From positions 372,001-436,000 of the forward strand of contig JAGIBN010000003.1 of assembly GCA_017744315.1 (NCBI GenBank): DNA of 64,000 nucleotides. Direction: 5' to 3'. The notes under the pieces were generated by a model. That model was given only the letters and a program-made list of their open reading frames with translations, was not told where the DNA came from and did no database searches. Of this stretch, positions 44,972 through 54,363 are shown in pieces. Within the stretch, counting starts at the first letter, position 1; the number at the start of each line of letters is the position of its first letter. Position numbers and translations under genes: made by a program. This DNA is from Porphyrobacter sp. (GTDB lineage Bacteria; Pseudomonadota; Alphaproteobacteria; Sphingomonadales; Sphingomonadaceae).

Positions 44972-45858
44972 TGAATTCGAGACCACCCGAACTTATGACG
45001 CGCGAGGCGCTCTACGCGCACGCCGAAGCCTATCTCGATGCGCTGGAGGCGCAGGATCCTTCGCGCCTTCCGTGGGCGGAGCAGGTGGTGTTCACCGAGA
45101 ACAATGTACAACTCGCGGTGGGCGACGGGTTGTGGAACACCATCAGCGCGCGCCGGCGGACGTACGATCTCAAGGCCGCCGATACCAAGACAGGCCAGGT
45201 CAGCTGGTTCGGCCTGGTCGAAGAACACGGCCATCCCGCGATCATGGGCTTGCGTCTTGGGATCGTGGATGGACGGATTGCCGAGGTTGAGACGGTCGTG
45301 TGCCGCTCGATGGAATTCGGGCCGTTCCCGAGCATCGAAACTTACGTTTCTCCACGCCAGCTCATGCTCGACGATGTGCCCGAAGCTCGGCGGCGCGAAC
45401 GGGCGCGGATGGTCTCGATCGCCGATGGCTATTTCGACACCCTGCAGCTCAACGACGGGACGCTGTTCACCGAGTTCACCGACGACTGCGACCGGGTGGA
45501 GAACGGCCTCCAGACCACCAACAACCCCAACATCGAAGGCTACCCGATCGCCGCGATGGGCTGTGCCGAGCAGTTCCGCCTCGGTCAGTACATCTACGAT
45601 GACCGCTTACGCGGCCGCCGCTTTCCTCTGGTCGACGAGGAGAAGGGCATCGTCGTCGCGGCGGGCTTCATCGACCATTGCGGCAAGGTGGTGGACGTGA
45701 CCTGGACCGATGGCGTCACCAAGACCAAGTCGGTGTTCCACTTCCCGCACAGCTTCGCGCTGCTGGAGATGTTCAAGATCGTCGACGGCAAGATCGCGGG
45801 TGTCGAGGCGGTGTTCGTCACCGTGCCCTACAATATGCCTTCGCCCTGGGGAGAGTAG
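44968..45858 (+). CDS. Tandem NTF2/SnoaL-like protein (DUF8021-like)
   Basis: Two-part sequence with SIADGYFDTLQLNDGTLFTEFTDDCDRVENG; RRFPLVDEEKGIVVAAGFIDHCG. Confidence 0.6.
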   Translation: MMNSRPPELMTREALYAHAEAYLDALEAQDPSRLPWAEQVVFTENNVQLAVGDGLWNTISARRRTYDLKAADTKTGQVSWFGLVEEHGHPAIMGLRLGIVDGRIAEVETVVCRSMEFGPFPSIETYVSPRQLMLDDVPEARRRERARMVSIADGYFDTLQLNDGTLFTEFTDDCDRVENGLQTTNNPNIEGYPIAAMGCAEQFRLGQYIYDDRLRGRRFPLVDEEKGIVVAAGFIDHCGKVVDVTWTDGVTKTKSVFHFPHSFALLEMFKIVDGKIAGVEAVFVTVPYNMPSPWGE

Positions 45859-45860
45859 CG

Positions 45861-46475
45861 GTGGAGCGGCTGGTCCTGCACGAGTACGCCCGGTCGGGAA
45901 ATTGCTACAAGATCCGCCTGACCGCCGCCCATGTCGGTGCCCAGCTGGAGCGGCGCGAATACGACATCATGAAGGGGGAGACCCGGACGCCCAAGTTCCT
46001 GGGCGAGGTCAACGCCAACGGCCGCATTCCCGTCCTGCAGGTGGGAGACCGCTTCCTGCCCGAGAGCAACGCGGCCTGCTGGTACCTCGCGACGGGCACC
46101 CCGCTGATACCCGAAGACCCGTTCGAACAGGCTGACGCGCTGCGTTGGCTGTTCTGGGAGCAGTACAACCACGAACCCAACGTCGCGACCTTGCGCTTCT
46201 GGTTCGGCTGGATCGGGGAAGAGAACTTTTCAGAGTTCCAGCGTGTCGCCCTGCCGCTAAAGCGGGCCGCCGGGCTCGATGCCTTGAAGCTGATGGACGA
46301 GCATCTCTCGCAAAACGACTTCCTCGTCGCCGATCGCTTTACGGTCGCCGACATCTGCCTCTATGCCTACACTCATACGTGCGAGGAAGGCGGCTATCGC
46401 CTGGCCGACTATCCTTCGGTGGGGGCCTGGCTGAGGCGCGTGGAAGCGCAGCCGGGTCACGTGACGCTCGACTGA
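45861..46475 (+). CDS. Glutathione S-transferase family protein
   Basis: LVLHEYARSGNCYKIRLTAAHVGAQLERREYDIMKGETRTPKFLGEVNANGRIPVLQVGDRFLPESNAACWYLA; GTG start. Confidence 0.9.
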   Translation: MERLVLHEYARSGNCYKIRLTAAHVGAQLERREYDIMKGETRTPKFLGEVNANGRIPVLQVGDRFLPESNAACWYLATGTPLIPEDPFEQADALRWLFWEQYNHEPNVATLRFWFGWIGEENFSEFQRVALPLKRAAGLDALKLMDEHLSQNDFLVADRFTVADICLYAYTHTCEEGGYRLADYPSVGAWLRRVEAQPGHVTLD

Positions 46476-46556
46476 CTCGGGACCGTCACAAAGTCGCGGA
46501 ACCGACCCGGTACTGCGATTCGGACGTAACAATCCCAGTGCATAGGCCCGTAGCCA

Positions 46557-47489
46557 TTGGAGGCTATCAGGGGTCTGTGGCCAATGTTGAGAAGCTACTT
46601 CCAAGGGACTGTCGGGAATAGCGGAGTCCTCACCGCGTTCCCGAACTTCGACAACCACGAACCGATCGTGCCCGAACGCTCGGCCGACGGACGGCGGCGC
46701 TTTCGGACGATCTGGATCAGCGATGTCCACCTCGGGACCAAGGGCTGCAATGCCGAGCTGCTGATCGACTTCCTCGATTCAACCGACAGCGAGACGATGT
46801 ACCTCGTGGGCGATATCGTCGACGGCTGGCGCCTTAAGAAGAAGTTCTACTGGCCCGCAACGCACAACGACATCGTCTGGCGCATCCTCAAGCGCGCCCG
46901 GCGCGGCACGCGGATCGTCTACATCCCGGGCAATCACGACGAGATGTTCCGTCAGTTCTCCGGCCTCAGCTTCGGCGGGGTCGAGATCCGCCGGGCTGCT
47001 GTCCACGAGACCGCCGATGGACGGCGCCTGCTGGTGTTGCACGGCGACGAATTCGACGGGGTGATGCTGGCGCACCGCTGGCTCGCAGTGGTGGGTGACG
47101 CTCTCTACGAACTGCTGATGGGCATCAGTCACTGGGTCAGCCTGGTCCGAAGGAGGCTTGGAATGCCGTACTGGTCGCTCAGCAAGATGGCCAAGCACAA
47201 GGTCAAGAACGCGGTCGAGTTCATCTATCGCTACGAAGAGGTGGTCGCGCGCGCGGCCGCCGCCCGCAAGGTCGACGGCGTGGTCTGCGGCCACATCCAC
47301 ACCGCGGAAATGCGCGAGCTCGATGGCGTCGAATACTACAACGACGGTGACTGGGTCGAAGGCTGCACCGCGCTGGTCGAACACTTCGACGGGCGGATGG
47401 AGATCCTCCACTGGCCCGAAGAAATCGCCCGTCGGGATGCGCTGGCCGCCCTCGCGGTTTCAGGCGAGGCCATGGCACGGGCCGCCTGA
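46557..47489 (+). CDS. UDP-2,3-diacylglucosamine diphosphatase-like metallophosphoesterase
   Basis: RTIWISDVHLGTKGCNAELLIDFLDSTDSETMYLVGDIVDGWRLKKKFYWP...YIPGNHDEMF; exact start uncertain. Confidence 0.85.
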   Translation: MEAIRGLWPMLRSYFQGTVGNSGVLTAFPNFDNHEPIVPERSADGRRRFRTIWISDVHLGTKGCNAELLIDFLDSTDSETMYLVGDIVDGWRLKKKFYWPATHNDIVWRILKRARRGTRIVYIPGNHDEMFRQFSGLSFGGVEIRRAAVHETADGRRLLVLHGDEFDGVMLAHRWLAVVGDALYELLMGISHWVSLVRRRLGMPYWSLSKMAKHKVKNAVEFIYRYEEVVARAAAARKVDGVVCGHIHTAEMRELDGVEYYNDGDWVEGCTALVEHFDGRMEILHWPEEIARRDALAALAVSGEAMARAA

Positions 47490-48526
47490 TGCGGATCGCG
47501 CTGGTCACCGACGCCTGGGATCCGCAGGTCAACGGTGTCGTCCGCACCTTGCACGCTCTGACCGACGAGCTGGTCCGGCGGGGGCATGAGGTCGAAGTCA
47601 TCGCCCCATGCCAGTTTCGCTCCTGGCCATGCCCCAGCTATCCGGAAATCCGCCTGGCCCTCGCTGGCTCACATGCGGTGGGGGAACGGCTCGCTGCCTT
47701 CCGTCCGGAGGCGATCCACATCTCTACCGAAGGCCCGCTCGGCTGGGCGGCACGGCGCTGGTGCCTGGCGCACGGTCGGCAATTCACCACCGCCTATCAC
47801 ACCCAGTTCCCCGAATACCTGGCACGCCGGTCGCACCTGCCGGCGGCGGTGTTCTGGCCATACATCCGGCACTTTCATGCGCCGTCCAGCGGCATCATGG
47901 CCGCCACCAGCACCTTGCGCGAACAGCTTGCCGCGCATGGCCTGACGCGCCTGCGGCCGTGGGGCCGAGGGGTCGATCTCGATCAGTTCGGTCAGGACAT
48001 GGCGCCGCCCGACCTGTTCCTGCAATTGCCGCGGCCGATCCAGCTCTACGTGGGCCGGGTCGCGGTCGAGAAGAACGTCGAATCCTTCCTCGCCACCCCG
48101 AACGCCGGCTCCAAGGTCGTGGTCGGCGACGGACCGGCGCTCTCGCGGCTGCAGGCGGAGTTTCCGGAGGCGATCTTCCTCGGGCGGCAGAGCGGCCGCG
48201 CCCTGGCGGCATGCTATGCCGGAGCCGACGTGTTCGTGTTCCCGAGCCGAACCGATACCTTCGGCCTGGTGATGATCGAGGCGCTGGCCTCGGGAACCCC
48301 GGTTGCCGCCTATCCCGTGCCGGGCCCGATCGACGTGCTGACGTCCGAAAGCGGATGCATGGCCGAGACGCTCGAGCAAGCCATTGCCGGAGCCTTGCAG
48401 CTCGATCGCGCTCGATGCCGGGAGCATGGTCGCAGCTTCACCTGGGAAGCGAGCACCGACCAGTTCCTGGCCGCCCTGACCCCGGAATGCCCCCAGCAGG
48501 CGCCGCAAGAGTTGCGTGCTGCCTGA
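47489..48526 (+). CDS. GT4-family glycosyltransferase
   Basis: MRIALVTDAWDPQVNGVVRTLHALTDELVRRGHEVEVIAP...FPSRTDTFGLVMIEALASGTPVAAYPVPGP. Confidence 0.92.
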   Translation: MRIALVTDAWDPQVNGVVRTLHALTDELVRRGHEVEVIAPCQFRSWPCPSYPEIRLALAGSHAVGERLAAFRPEAIHISTEGPLGWAARRWCLAHGRQFTTAYHTQFPEYLARRSHLPAAVFWPYIRHFHAPSSGIMAATSTLREQLAAHGLTRLRPWGRGVDLDQFGQDMAPPDLFLQLPRPIQLYVGRVAVEKNVESFLATPNAGSKVVVGDGPALSRLQAEFPEAIFLGRQSGRALAACYAGADVFVFPSRTDTFGLVMIEALASGTPVAAYPVPGPIDVLTSESGCMAETLEQAIAGALQLDRARCREHGRSFTWEASTDQFLAALTPECPQQAPQELRAA

Positions 48527-48582
48527 GCTGCGGCGAGTTTGCTTGCCGTTTGCGGGTAAATTCCCTACATCATCCCCGTGTC

Positions 48583-48615
48583 GGCCGCTCCGTGAGGGGC
48601 GGCCCTTCTTTTTCT
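48583..48615 (+). terminator. Rho-independent terminator/attenuator between glycosyltransferase and DUF1013 gene
   Basis: GGCCGCTCC-GTGA-GGGGCGGCC-cttctttttct. Confidence 0.8.
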
Positions 48616-48629
48616 ACCGGAGAGAAACC

Positions 48630-49334
48630 GTGGCCCAGCCCACTCCCCTGATGCCGCACGCGACCGCTTCCTGGTTGGTCGACAACACCGCGCTGAGCTT
48701 CGAACAGATCGCAGAATTCTGCGGCCTGCACATCCTCGAAGTCCAGGCGATGGCCGACGATCTTGCCAGCTCGAAGTACACCGGCCGCGATCCGGTCCAT
48801 TCGGGTGAGCTCAATCACAACGAGATCGAGAAGGGTCAGGCCGACCCGAACTACAAGCTCAAGATGCAGCGCGCGCCGGTCGACGTCAGCCGCACCAAGG
48901 GCCCGCGCTATACGCCGGTGTCCAAGCGCCAGGACAAGCCCGACGGCATCGCCTGGATCATCCGCAACCACCCGGAGATTTCCGACGCGCAGATCGGCAA
49001 GCTGATCGGCACGACGCGCAACACGATCAATGCGATCCGCGAGCGCAGCCACTGGAACATCGCCAACATCCAGCCGAAGGATCCAGTCACGCTCGGCCTG
49101 TGCTCGCAGCGCGAGCTCGATGCCGCTGTGGCCAAGGCAGCGAAGCGCGCTGCGGCCGGCGGCGAGGCAGAGATCGCCGTGGCCGAAAGCCGCGACGAGC
49201 GTGCCGTGCTGATCGAAGAGCTGCGCGCCGAACGTGATGCATCGGCCAAGGCTGCCGTCGAAGCCGCGCAGGAAGCCGAGGCCGAAGCCTGGCTCCTTGC
49301 CAAGCGCGCTGCGGAAGCCAACGCCGACGATTGA
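48630..49334 (+). CDS. Cell cycle transcriptional regulator TrcR-like (DUF1013)
   Basis: TASWLVDNTALSFEQIAEFCGLHILEVQAMADD...IQPKDPVTLGLCSQRELDAAVAKA; GTG start. Confidence 0.85.
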   Translation: MAQPTPLMPHATASWLVDNTALSFEQIAEFCGLHILEVQAMADDLASSKYTGRDPVHSGELNHNEIEKGQADPNYKLKMQRAPVDVSRTKGPRYTPVSKRQDKPDGIAWIIRNHPEISDAQIGKLIGTTRNTINAIRERSHWNIANIQPKDPVTLGLCSQRELDAAVAKAAKRAAAGGEAEIAVAESRDERAVLIEELRAERDASAKAAVEAAQEAEAEAWLLAKRAAEANADD

Positions 49335-49355
49335 TCCCTCGCGATCGACGCAAAG

Positions 49356-49393
49356 AAAAAGGGCCGGTCCCCCGCGGGGCCGGCCCTTTTCTT
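49356..49393. terminator. Bidirectional Rho-independent terminator
   Basis: aaaaaGGGCCGGTCCCCcgcGGGGCCGGCCCttttctt between convergent genes. Confidence 0.88.
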
Positions 49394-49411
49394 ATGCGGC
49401 TTTGATTGCGA

Positions 49412-49870
49412 TCAGCCGGCGAGCGTCACGCGCTGATCGTCCACCAGGTCCAGTGCCGGGGCAGAAGTGCCCTTGGCAGCCTTGAGCGCGTCAGGCGCGA
49501 AGCGGCCGTTGACGTTCGCGCCCTGCTCGATCGTCAGGGTTTCGTAGTGCACGTCCCCATCGATCCGCGCGCTGCGCAGGATCACCAGATCGCGCACAGT
49601 AATGGTGCCCTTCACCGTTCCGGAAAGGCGCGCGGCATCGGCGTTGATCGCGCCTTCGATGCGGCTCGATTCGCCCTGGACCAGTGAGGTGCAGGCCAGG
49701 TCGCCCTCTACGGCTCCGTCGACGTGCAGATCCGCCGAGGCTTCGATATCGCCCCGGATGGTCACGTCAGCGCCGATCACAGAGAAAGTCGAACCGCCGT
49801 TAGCCACGGGCCGCACCGATTTTCGCGGTGCCGGGCTCGGGAGAGTCGGTTCGGGCTTCTTCGAGAACAT
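49412..49870 (-). CDS. Bactofilin (polymer-forming cytoskeletal protein)
   Basis: STFSVIGADVTIRGDIEASADLHVDGAVEGDLACTSLVQGESSRIEGAINADAARLSGTVKGTI. Confidence 0.9.
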   Translation of the reverse strand: MFSKKPEPTLPSPAPRKSVRPVANGGSTFSVIGADVTIRGDIEASADLHVDGAVEGDLACTSLVQGESSRIEGAINADAARLSGTVKGTITVRDLVILRSARIDGDVHYETLTIEQGANVNGRFAPDALKAAKGTSAPALDLVDDQRVTLAG

Positions 49871-50999
49871 GAGGGGCAGTCTCCAGGAAAGGACGCGGAT
49901 TGACCGCGCGGCCATTGATGCGGACCTCGAAATGCAAGTGCGGTCCAGTCGATCGACCCGTACTACCGATAGCGCCGATCACATCGCCGGCTTCAACTTC
50001 CTGGCCGACGCGGGCGCGCCAGGCCGACATGTGGGCGTAACGAGTCATCAGGCCATTGCCGTGGCTGACTTCGATTACTTTTCCGTAACCGGACTTGATG
50101 CCCACGAACGAAACCCGGCCCTTGGCCGCGGCATGGATCGGGGCGCCGATATGGCCGCGGAAATCGAGCCCGGCATGGAGCGCCGCGCCGCCGGTGAAGG
50201 GGTCGCTGCGGTAGCCGAAGCCCGAGGAGATCATGCGCATGTCGGCCGGCATGACCTGCGGAATACCGGTAAGGCCCTGCTCAAGCGCGTCCATCCGCGC
50301 GAGGCTGAGACCAAGGCGCTGGAAGCGCGGATCGAGCGAGCCATCGCTTTCGGTCGCAAGCTTCTGCAGCGGACCACCCTGGGCGGTGCGCGAGGCGGCG
50401 AGCATGGTGCGGGGATCGAGGCCAAGTTCGCGGATCGCGGCTTCGGCGCGTGCGGCGCGGCGGTCGGCATAGCGGGTCAGGCGTTCGACGAGGGCCAGCT
50501 GGCGCTGCTCGATGCGGGCGATGGACGCCGCTTCGGGCATCAGCGCGCTGACCTTTTCGACGGTCTTGGCGGCTTCGTCAGTGCTGTCGCTGACGGTGTC
50601 CTCGGCGACGACGTCGTCGGGAAGCATCGGCAGGACCTTTTCGATGAAGTCCATGCGCCGGCCCACGTCCGAAGCGACTTCGTTCACGTCATCGCTATAG
50701 GCCTTCACCCGGCTCTCGGCCGAGGCGACGTGCGCTTCACGCTCGAGCAGCGAGAGCCGCTCGGAAACCGCCTGGTACTGGCTGATTGCCATGACGCCCA
50801 CCGACAGGCCCCAGCCGCCGACGACGGCGACAGCGATGCCTGCAGCAATCATCTGCATACGTGAAGTAATCGTGATGAAACGGACCTGGCCCTGCGAGCG
50901 CATGAAGAACTCACGCTCCGGAAACCAACCCCGCACGCGGTCAAGCAGACCGCCCACGGTTGCGTTTGTCAAAATTCGGACCCCGACTTTCCCGTACAA
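49800..50999 (-). CDS. M23 metallopeptidase with N-terminal TM and coiled coil
   Basis: SGFGYRSDPFTGGAALHAGLDFRGHIGAPIHAAAKGRV...GSTGRSTGPHLHFEVRINGRAVNP; TM near N-terminus. Confidence 0.9.
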   Translation of the reverse strand: MYGKVGVRILTNATVGGLLDRVRGWFPEREFFMRSQGQVRFITITSRMQMIAAGIAVAVVGGWGLSVGVMAISQYQAVSERLSLLEREAHVASAESRVKAYSDDVNEVASDVGRRMDFIEKVLPMLPDDVVAEDTVSDSTDEAAKTVEKVSALMPEAASIARIEQRQLALVERLTRYADRRAARAEAAIRELGLDPRTMLAASRTAQGGPLQKLATESDGSLDPRFQRLGLSLARMDALEQGLTGIPQVMPADMRMISSGFGYRSDPFTGGAALHAGLDFRGHIGAPIHAAAKGRVSFVGIKSGYGKVIEVSHGNGLMTRYAHMSAWRARVGQEVEAGDVIGAIGSTGRSTGPHLHFEVRINGRAVNPRPFLETAPHVLEEARTDSPEPGTAKIGAARG

Positions 51000-51204
51000 G
51001 TCTTGGCGGGCTCGCTACCCCGTTGGCGTTAATAGAGTCGAATCAGAATCTTGGCCTTTGGGTCGAGTCGATCCCGATTCACGACGAGTTGTGTCTGATA
51101 GCAAAATCAATCCACAGCCCCTCGGAAATGTAACCGATTGACTTGAATCGAATCGACATTTCACCGGACTGACAGCGGGGCGTAACGATGCTACAGGCCG
51201 CGCC

Positions 51205-52479
51205 ATGTCGACCCAGCTTCAGACCGCCGCAAACCACGACGAAACAATCGCTACCCTGGCGAAAGCTGGGCGTGCAGCTCAGCGCAAGCTTGCGCGTCTC
51301 GATAGCCCGGCGAAAGAAGCCGCCTTGCGCTCGGCCGCGGCAGCACTGCGGGCCCATGGTTCGCGGATTCTCGAAGCCAATGCGCGCGACATCGCGGCGG
51401 GTGAGGCGAACGGTCTTTCGCCTGCGATGCTCGACCGCTTGCGGCTCGATGAAAAGCGCCTTGAATCAATTGCTTCTGCGGTGGAGGCGGTCGCTTCTCT
51501 GCCCGATCCTGTCGGTCAGGTCATCGACCGCAGCGTGGCTCCTGCCGGGATGGAGCTGAGCCGGATTCGCATCCCCATCGGCCTGATCGGGATCATCTAC
51601 GAAAGCCGCCCCAACGTCACGGCTGACGCGGCGGCGCTGTGCCTGCGCAGCGGCAATGCGGTATTGCTGCGTGGCGGGAGCGAGGCGGTCAATTCGAACC
51701 GCGCGATCCATGCGGCGCTGGCGGAGGGATTGGCTGCGGCAGGGGTTCCTGCAGAGGCCGTCCAGCTCATGCCTACGCAGGATCGCGAGGCGGTTGGCGC
51801 CATGCTGCGCGCGGCGGGCCTGATCGACATGATCATTCCCCGCGGCGGCAAGGGCCTGGTCGAGCGCGTACAGAACGATGCGCGCGTGCCGGTGCTCGCC
51901 CACCTCGATGGCATTTGCCACACTTACGTCCACTCCTCCGCCGACCCTGAGATGGCGACGACGCTGGCGCTCAACGCCAAGATGCGCCGCACGGGCATCT
52001 GCGGGGCGATGGAGACCCTGTTGCTCGATGCGAACTTCCCCGCGAGCGGTCAGGTGGTCGGCGCTCTGCTCGATGCCGGTTGCGAGGTGCGCGGCGACGC
52101 GCGGGCGCAGGCGATCGATCCCCGTATCGGCCGCGCCAGCGCCAACGACTGGGATACCGAATACCTCGATGCCGTGCTTTCGGTGGCGGTCGTCGATGGG
52201 CTCGACGCGGCGCTCGACCATATCGAGCGGCACTCCTCGGGCCATACCGACGCGATCCTGACCGCCGATGCCGACGTTGCGGAGCGTTTCCTGGCCGAAG
52301 TCGACAGCGCGATCGTGATGGTCAACGCCTCGACCCAGTTCGCCGATGGCGGCGAGTTCGGGCTCGGCGCGGAGATCGGTATCGCCACGGGGCGGCTCCA
52401 CGCGCGCGGCCCGGTCGCGCTCGAAGGACTGACCACCTACAAGTGGCAAGTCCGCGGTCACGGCGAAGCGCGCGCTTGA
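51205..52479 (+). CDS. proA: Glutamate-5-semialdehyde dehydrogenase
   Basis: RIPIGLIGIIYESRPNVTADAAALCLRSGNAVLLRGGSEA...MVNASTQFADGGEFGLGAEIGI. Confidence 0.96.
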   Translation: MSTQLQTAANHDETIATLAKAGRAAQRKLARLDSPAKEAALRSAAAALRAHGSRILEANARDIAAGEANGLSPAMLDRLRLDEKRLESIASAVEAVASLPDPVGQVIDRSVAPAGMELSRIRIPIGLIGIIYESRPNVTADAAALCLRSGNAVLLRGGSEAVNSNRAIHAALAEGLAAAGVPAEAVQLMPTQDREAVGAMLRAAGLIDMIIPRGGKGLVERVQNDARVPVLAHLDGICHTYVHSSADPEMATTLALNAKMRRTGICGAMETLLLDANFPASGQVVGALLDAGCEVRGDARAQAIDPRIGRASANDWDTEYLDAVLSVAVVDGLDAALDHIERHSSGHTDAILTADADVAERFLAEVDSAIVMVNASTQFADGGEFGLGAEIGIATGRLHARGPVALEGLTTYKWQVRGHGEARA

Positions 52480-52526
52480 AGCACACCGTCCTGTCCGCCT
52501 AGACCTGCGGCGAACAGGAGAGTCCG

Positions 52527-53579
52527 ATGCGTTACAACCAGTTCGGCCACACCGGCCTGATCGTTTCCGAGCTTTGCCTTGGGGCGATGACTTTCGGCAC
52601 CAATTCCGGCCGGTTCGGCCATATCCATGGCCTCGACCAGGACGCCTCTACCGCCCTGGTGCGGCAGGCGATCGATGGGGGCATCAACTTCATCGATACG
52701 GCCAACGTCTACACCACCGGCCAATCGGAGGAGTTCGTCGGTGGCGCGCTCAAGGCGCTCGGGGTGAAGCGTTCGGATATCGTGATCGCCACAAAGGCGA
52801 TGGGCGCGATGGGTGAAGGGCAGAACGACGCCGGCACCGGCCGCAAGCACCTCCTCGACCAGATAGACGCCAGCCTCAAGCGGCTGCAGCTCGATCACGT
52901 CGACCTGTACCAGATCCATGGCTGGGACCCGGTCACGCCGATCGAGGAGGCCCTGGAAGCGCTCAACGACATCGTCCGGTCGGGGCGGGCGCGCTACGTC
53001 GGCGTTTCGAACTGGGCCGCGTGGCAGATCGTCAAGGCGCTCGGCATCTCCGAACGGCGCGGCTTTGCGAAGTTCATATCGCTCCAGGCCTACTACACCG
53101 TCGCCGGGCGCGATCTCGAACGCGAGCTCGCCCCCATGCTGCTGAGCGAAGGTCTGGGCCTGATGGTCTGGTCGCCTCTCGCGGGCGGGCTCCTGAGCGG
53201 AAAGTACGACTTCACGCCCGAGGGAACCAGCGGCGAGGGACGGCGGGCGAACTTCGATTTCCCGCCGGTCGATCTCGACCGGGCGGGTGCGCTGGTGGAA
53301 GCCATGCGCAAGATGGGTGACAAGCGCGGCGTCTCGGTCGCGCAGATTGCGCTTGCCTGGCTGCTCTACCAGCCGGTCGTTTCGACTGTCATCATCGGAG
53401 CCAAGCGCGCCGACCAGCTGTCGGACAACCTCGCCGCCTGCGAAGTCGAGCTGGATCAGGCCGAACTCGCCGAGCTGGGCGCCCTCAGCGCCTTGCCGCG
53501 CGAATATCCGGGCTGGATGCTCCAGACGCAGGGGACCTACGTCAGCGGCAGGGTCTCAGAGCGCCGCCGGCCTAAGTGA
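52527..53579 (+). CDS. Aldo/keto reductase
   Basis: GHTGLIVSELCLGAMTFGTNSGRFG...INFIDTANVYTTGQSEEFVGGAL. Confidence 0.92.
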   Translation: MRYNQFGHTGLIVSELCLGAMTFGTNSGRFGHIHGLDQDASTALVRQAIDGGINFIDTANVYTTGQSEEFVGGALKALGVKRSDIVIATKAMGAMGEGQNDAGTGRKHLLDQIDASLKRLQLDHVDLYQIHGWDPVTPIEEALEALNDIVRSGRARYVGVSNWAAWQIVKALGISERRGFAKFISLQAYYTVAGRDLERELAPMLLSEGLGLMVWSPLAGGLLSGKYDFTPEGTSGEGRRANFDFPPVDLDRAGALVEAMRKMGDKRGVSVAQIALAWLLYQPVVSTVIIGAKRADQLSDNLAACEVELDQAELAELGALSALPREYPGWMLQTQGTYVSGRVSERRRPK

Positions 53580-54229
53580 AGCTGACCGGGCTCCTCGGCG
53601 GCAGTTTTAATCCGGCGCACGGCGGGCATCGGGCGATCAGCCTGTTCGCGCTCGAAGCGCTCGGGCTCGACGAGGTCTGGTGGCTCGTCTCGCCGGGGAA
53701 TCCGCTCAAGCCGGTGGCCGGCATGGCGCCGCTGGCCACGCGGGTGCAGTCGGCGAGGGCCGTGGCCCGCCGCGCGCCGATCCGGGTCACCGCGATCGAG
53801 CGCGAGCTTGGCACGCGCTTCACGATCGACACGATTCGCGCACTCAAGCGACGGTTCCCCCGCCGCCGCTTCGTGTGGCTGATGGGGGCCGATAATCTCG
53901 CCCAGTTCCACTTGTGGCGAGACTGGCGGAGGATTGCCCGCGAGTTGCCGATTGCGGTGATAGCCCGCCCCGGTTATGATGCAGCCGCCCTCGCGAGCCC
54001 CGCGATGGCCTGGCTGCGGCGCTACCGGTTGTCCGCAGCTGGATTTCGAAACCGGGGTGGATGGAGCGCTCCCGCGCTGATTGAATTGCGTTTCGACCCT
54101 GATCCACGGTCCGCCACAGCGGTACGCCGATCGGATCCAGACTGGGCCAGCCGTTACATCGGACTATCGGCCAGGGACGGAGTGACGCATTCCCCAATTC
54201 ACGATGCTTCAAGGGCAGATGGCGCATGA
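53576..54229 (+). CDS. nadD: Nicotinate-nucleotide adenylyltransferase
   Basis: LTGLLGGSFNPAHGGHRAISLFALEALGLDEVWWLVSPGNPLK; GTG start overlapping AKR stop. Confidence 0.93.
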   Translation: MKLTGLLGGSFNPAHGGHRAISLFALEALGLDEVWWLVSPGNPLKPVAGMAPLATRVQSARAVARRAPIRVTAIERELGTRFTIDTIRALKRRFPRRRFVWLMGADNLAQFHLWRDWRRIARELPIAVIARPGYDAAALASPAMAWLRRYRLSAAGFRNRGGWSAPALIELRFDPDPRSATAVRRSDPDWASRYIGLSARDGVTHSPIHDASRADGA

Positions 54230-54363
54230 CGCGCTGTGCGCCCATGCCTCATCGTCCGATCCCGAAACCAGGAGCATGACCTGCTGCGATGACCCTCGAA
54301 GGAACCGGGGCGCAAGCCCGGCCGGAACCAACCGGCTTTTCGACCATCGTTCACCTGACTGAT

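Noticed and set aside
46455-46470. GTCACGTGAC palindrome as a further parS
   Set aside because: Lacks the flanking TGTT/AACA arms; lies in the GST coding region and is best explained as a chance CACGTG-centred palindrome.
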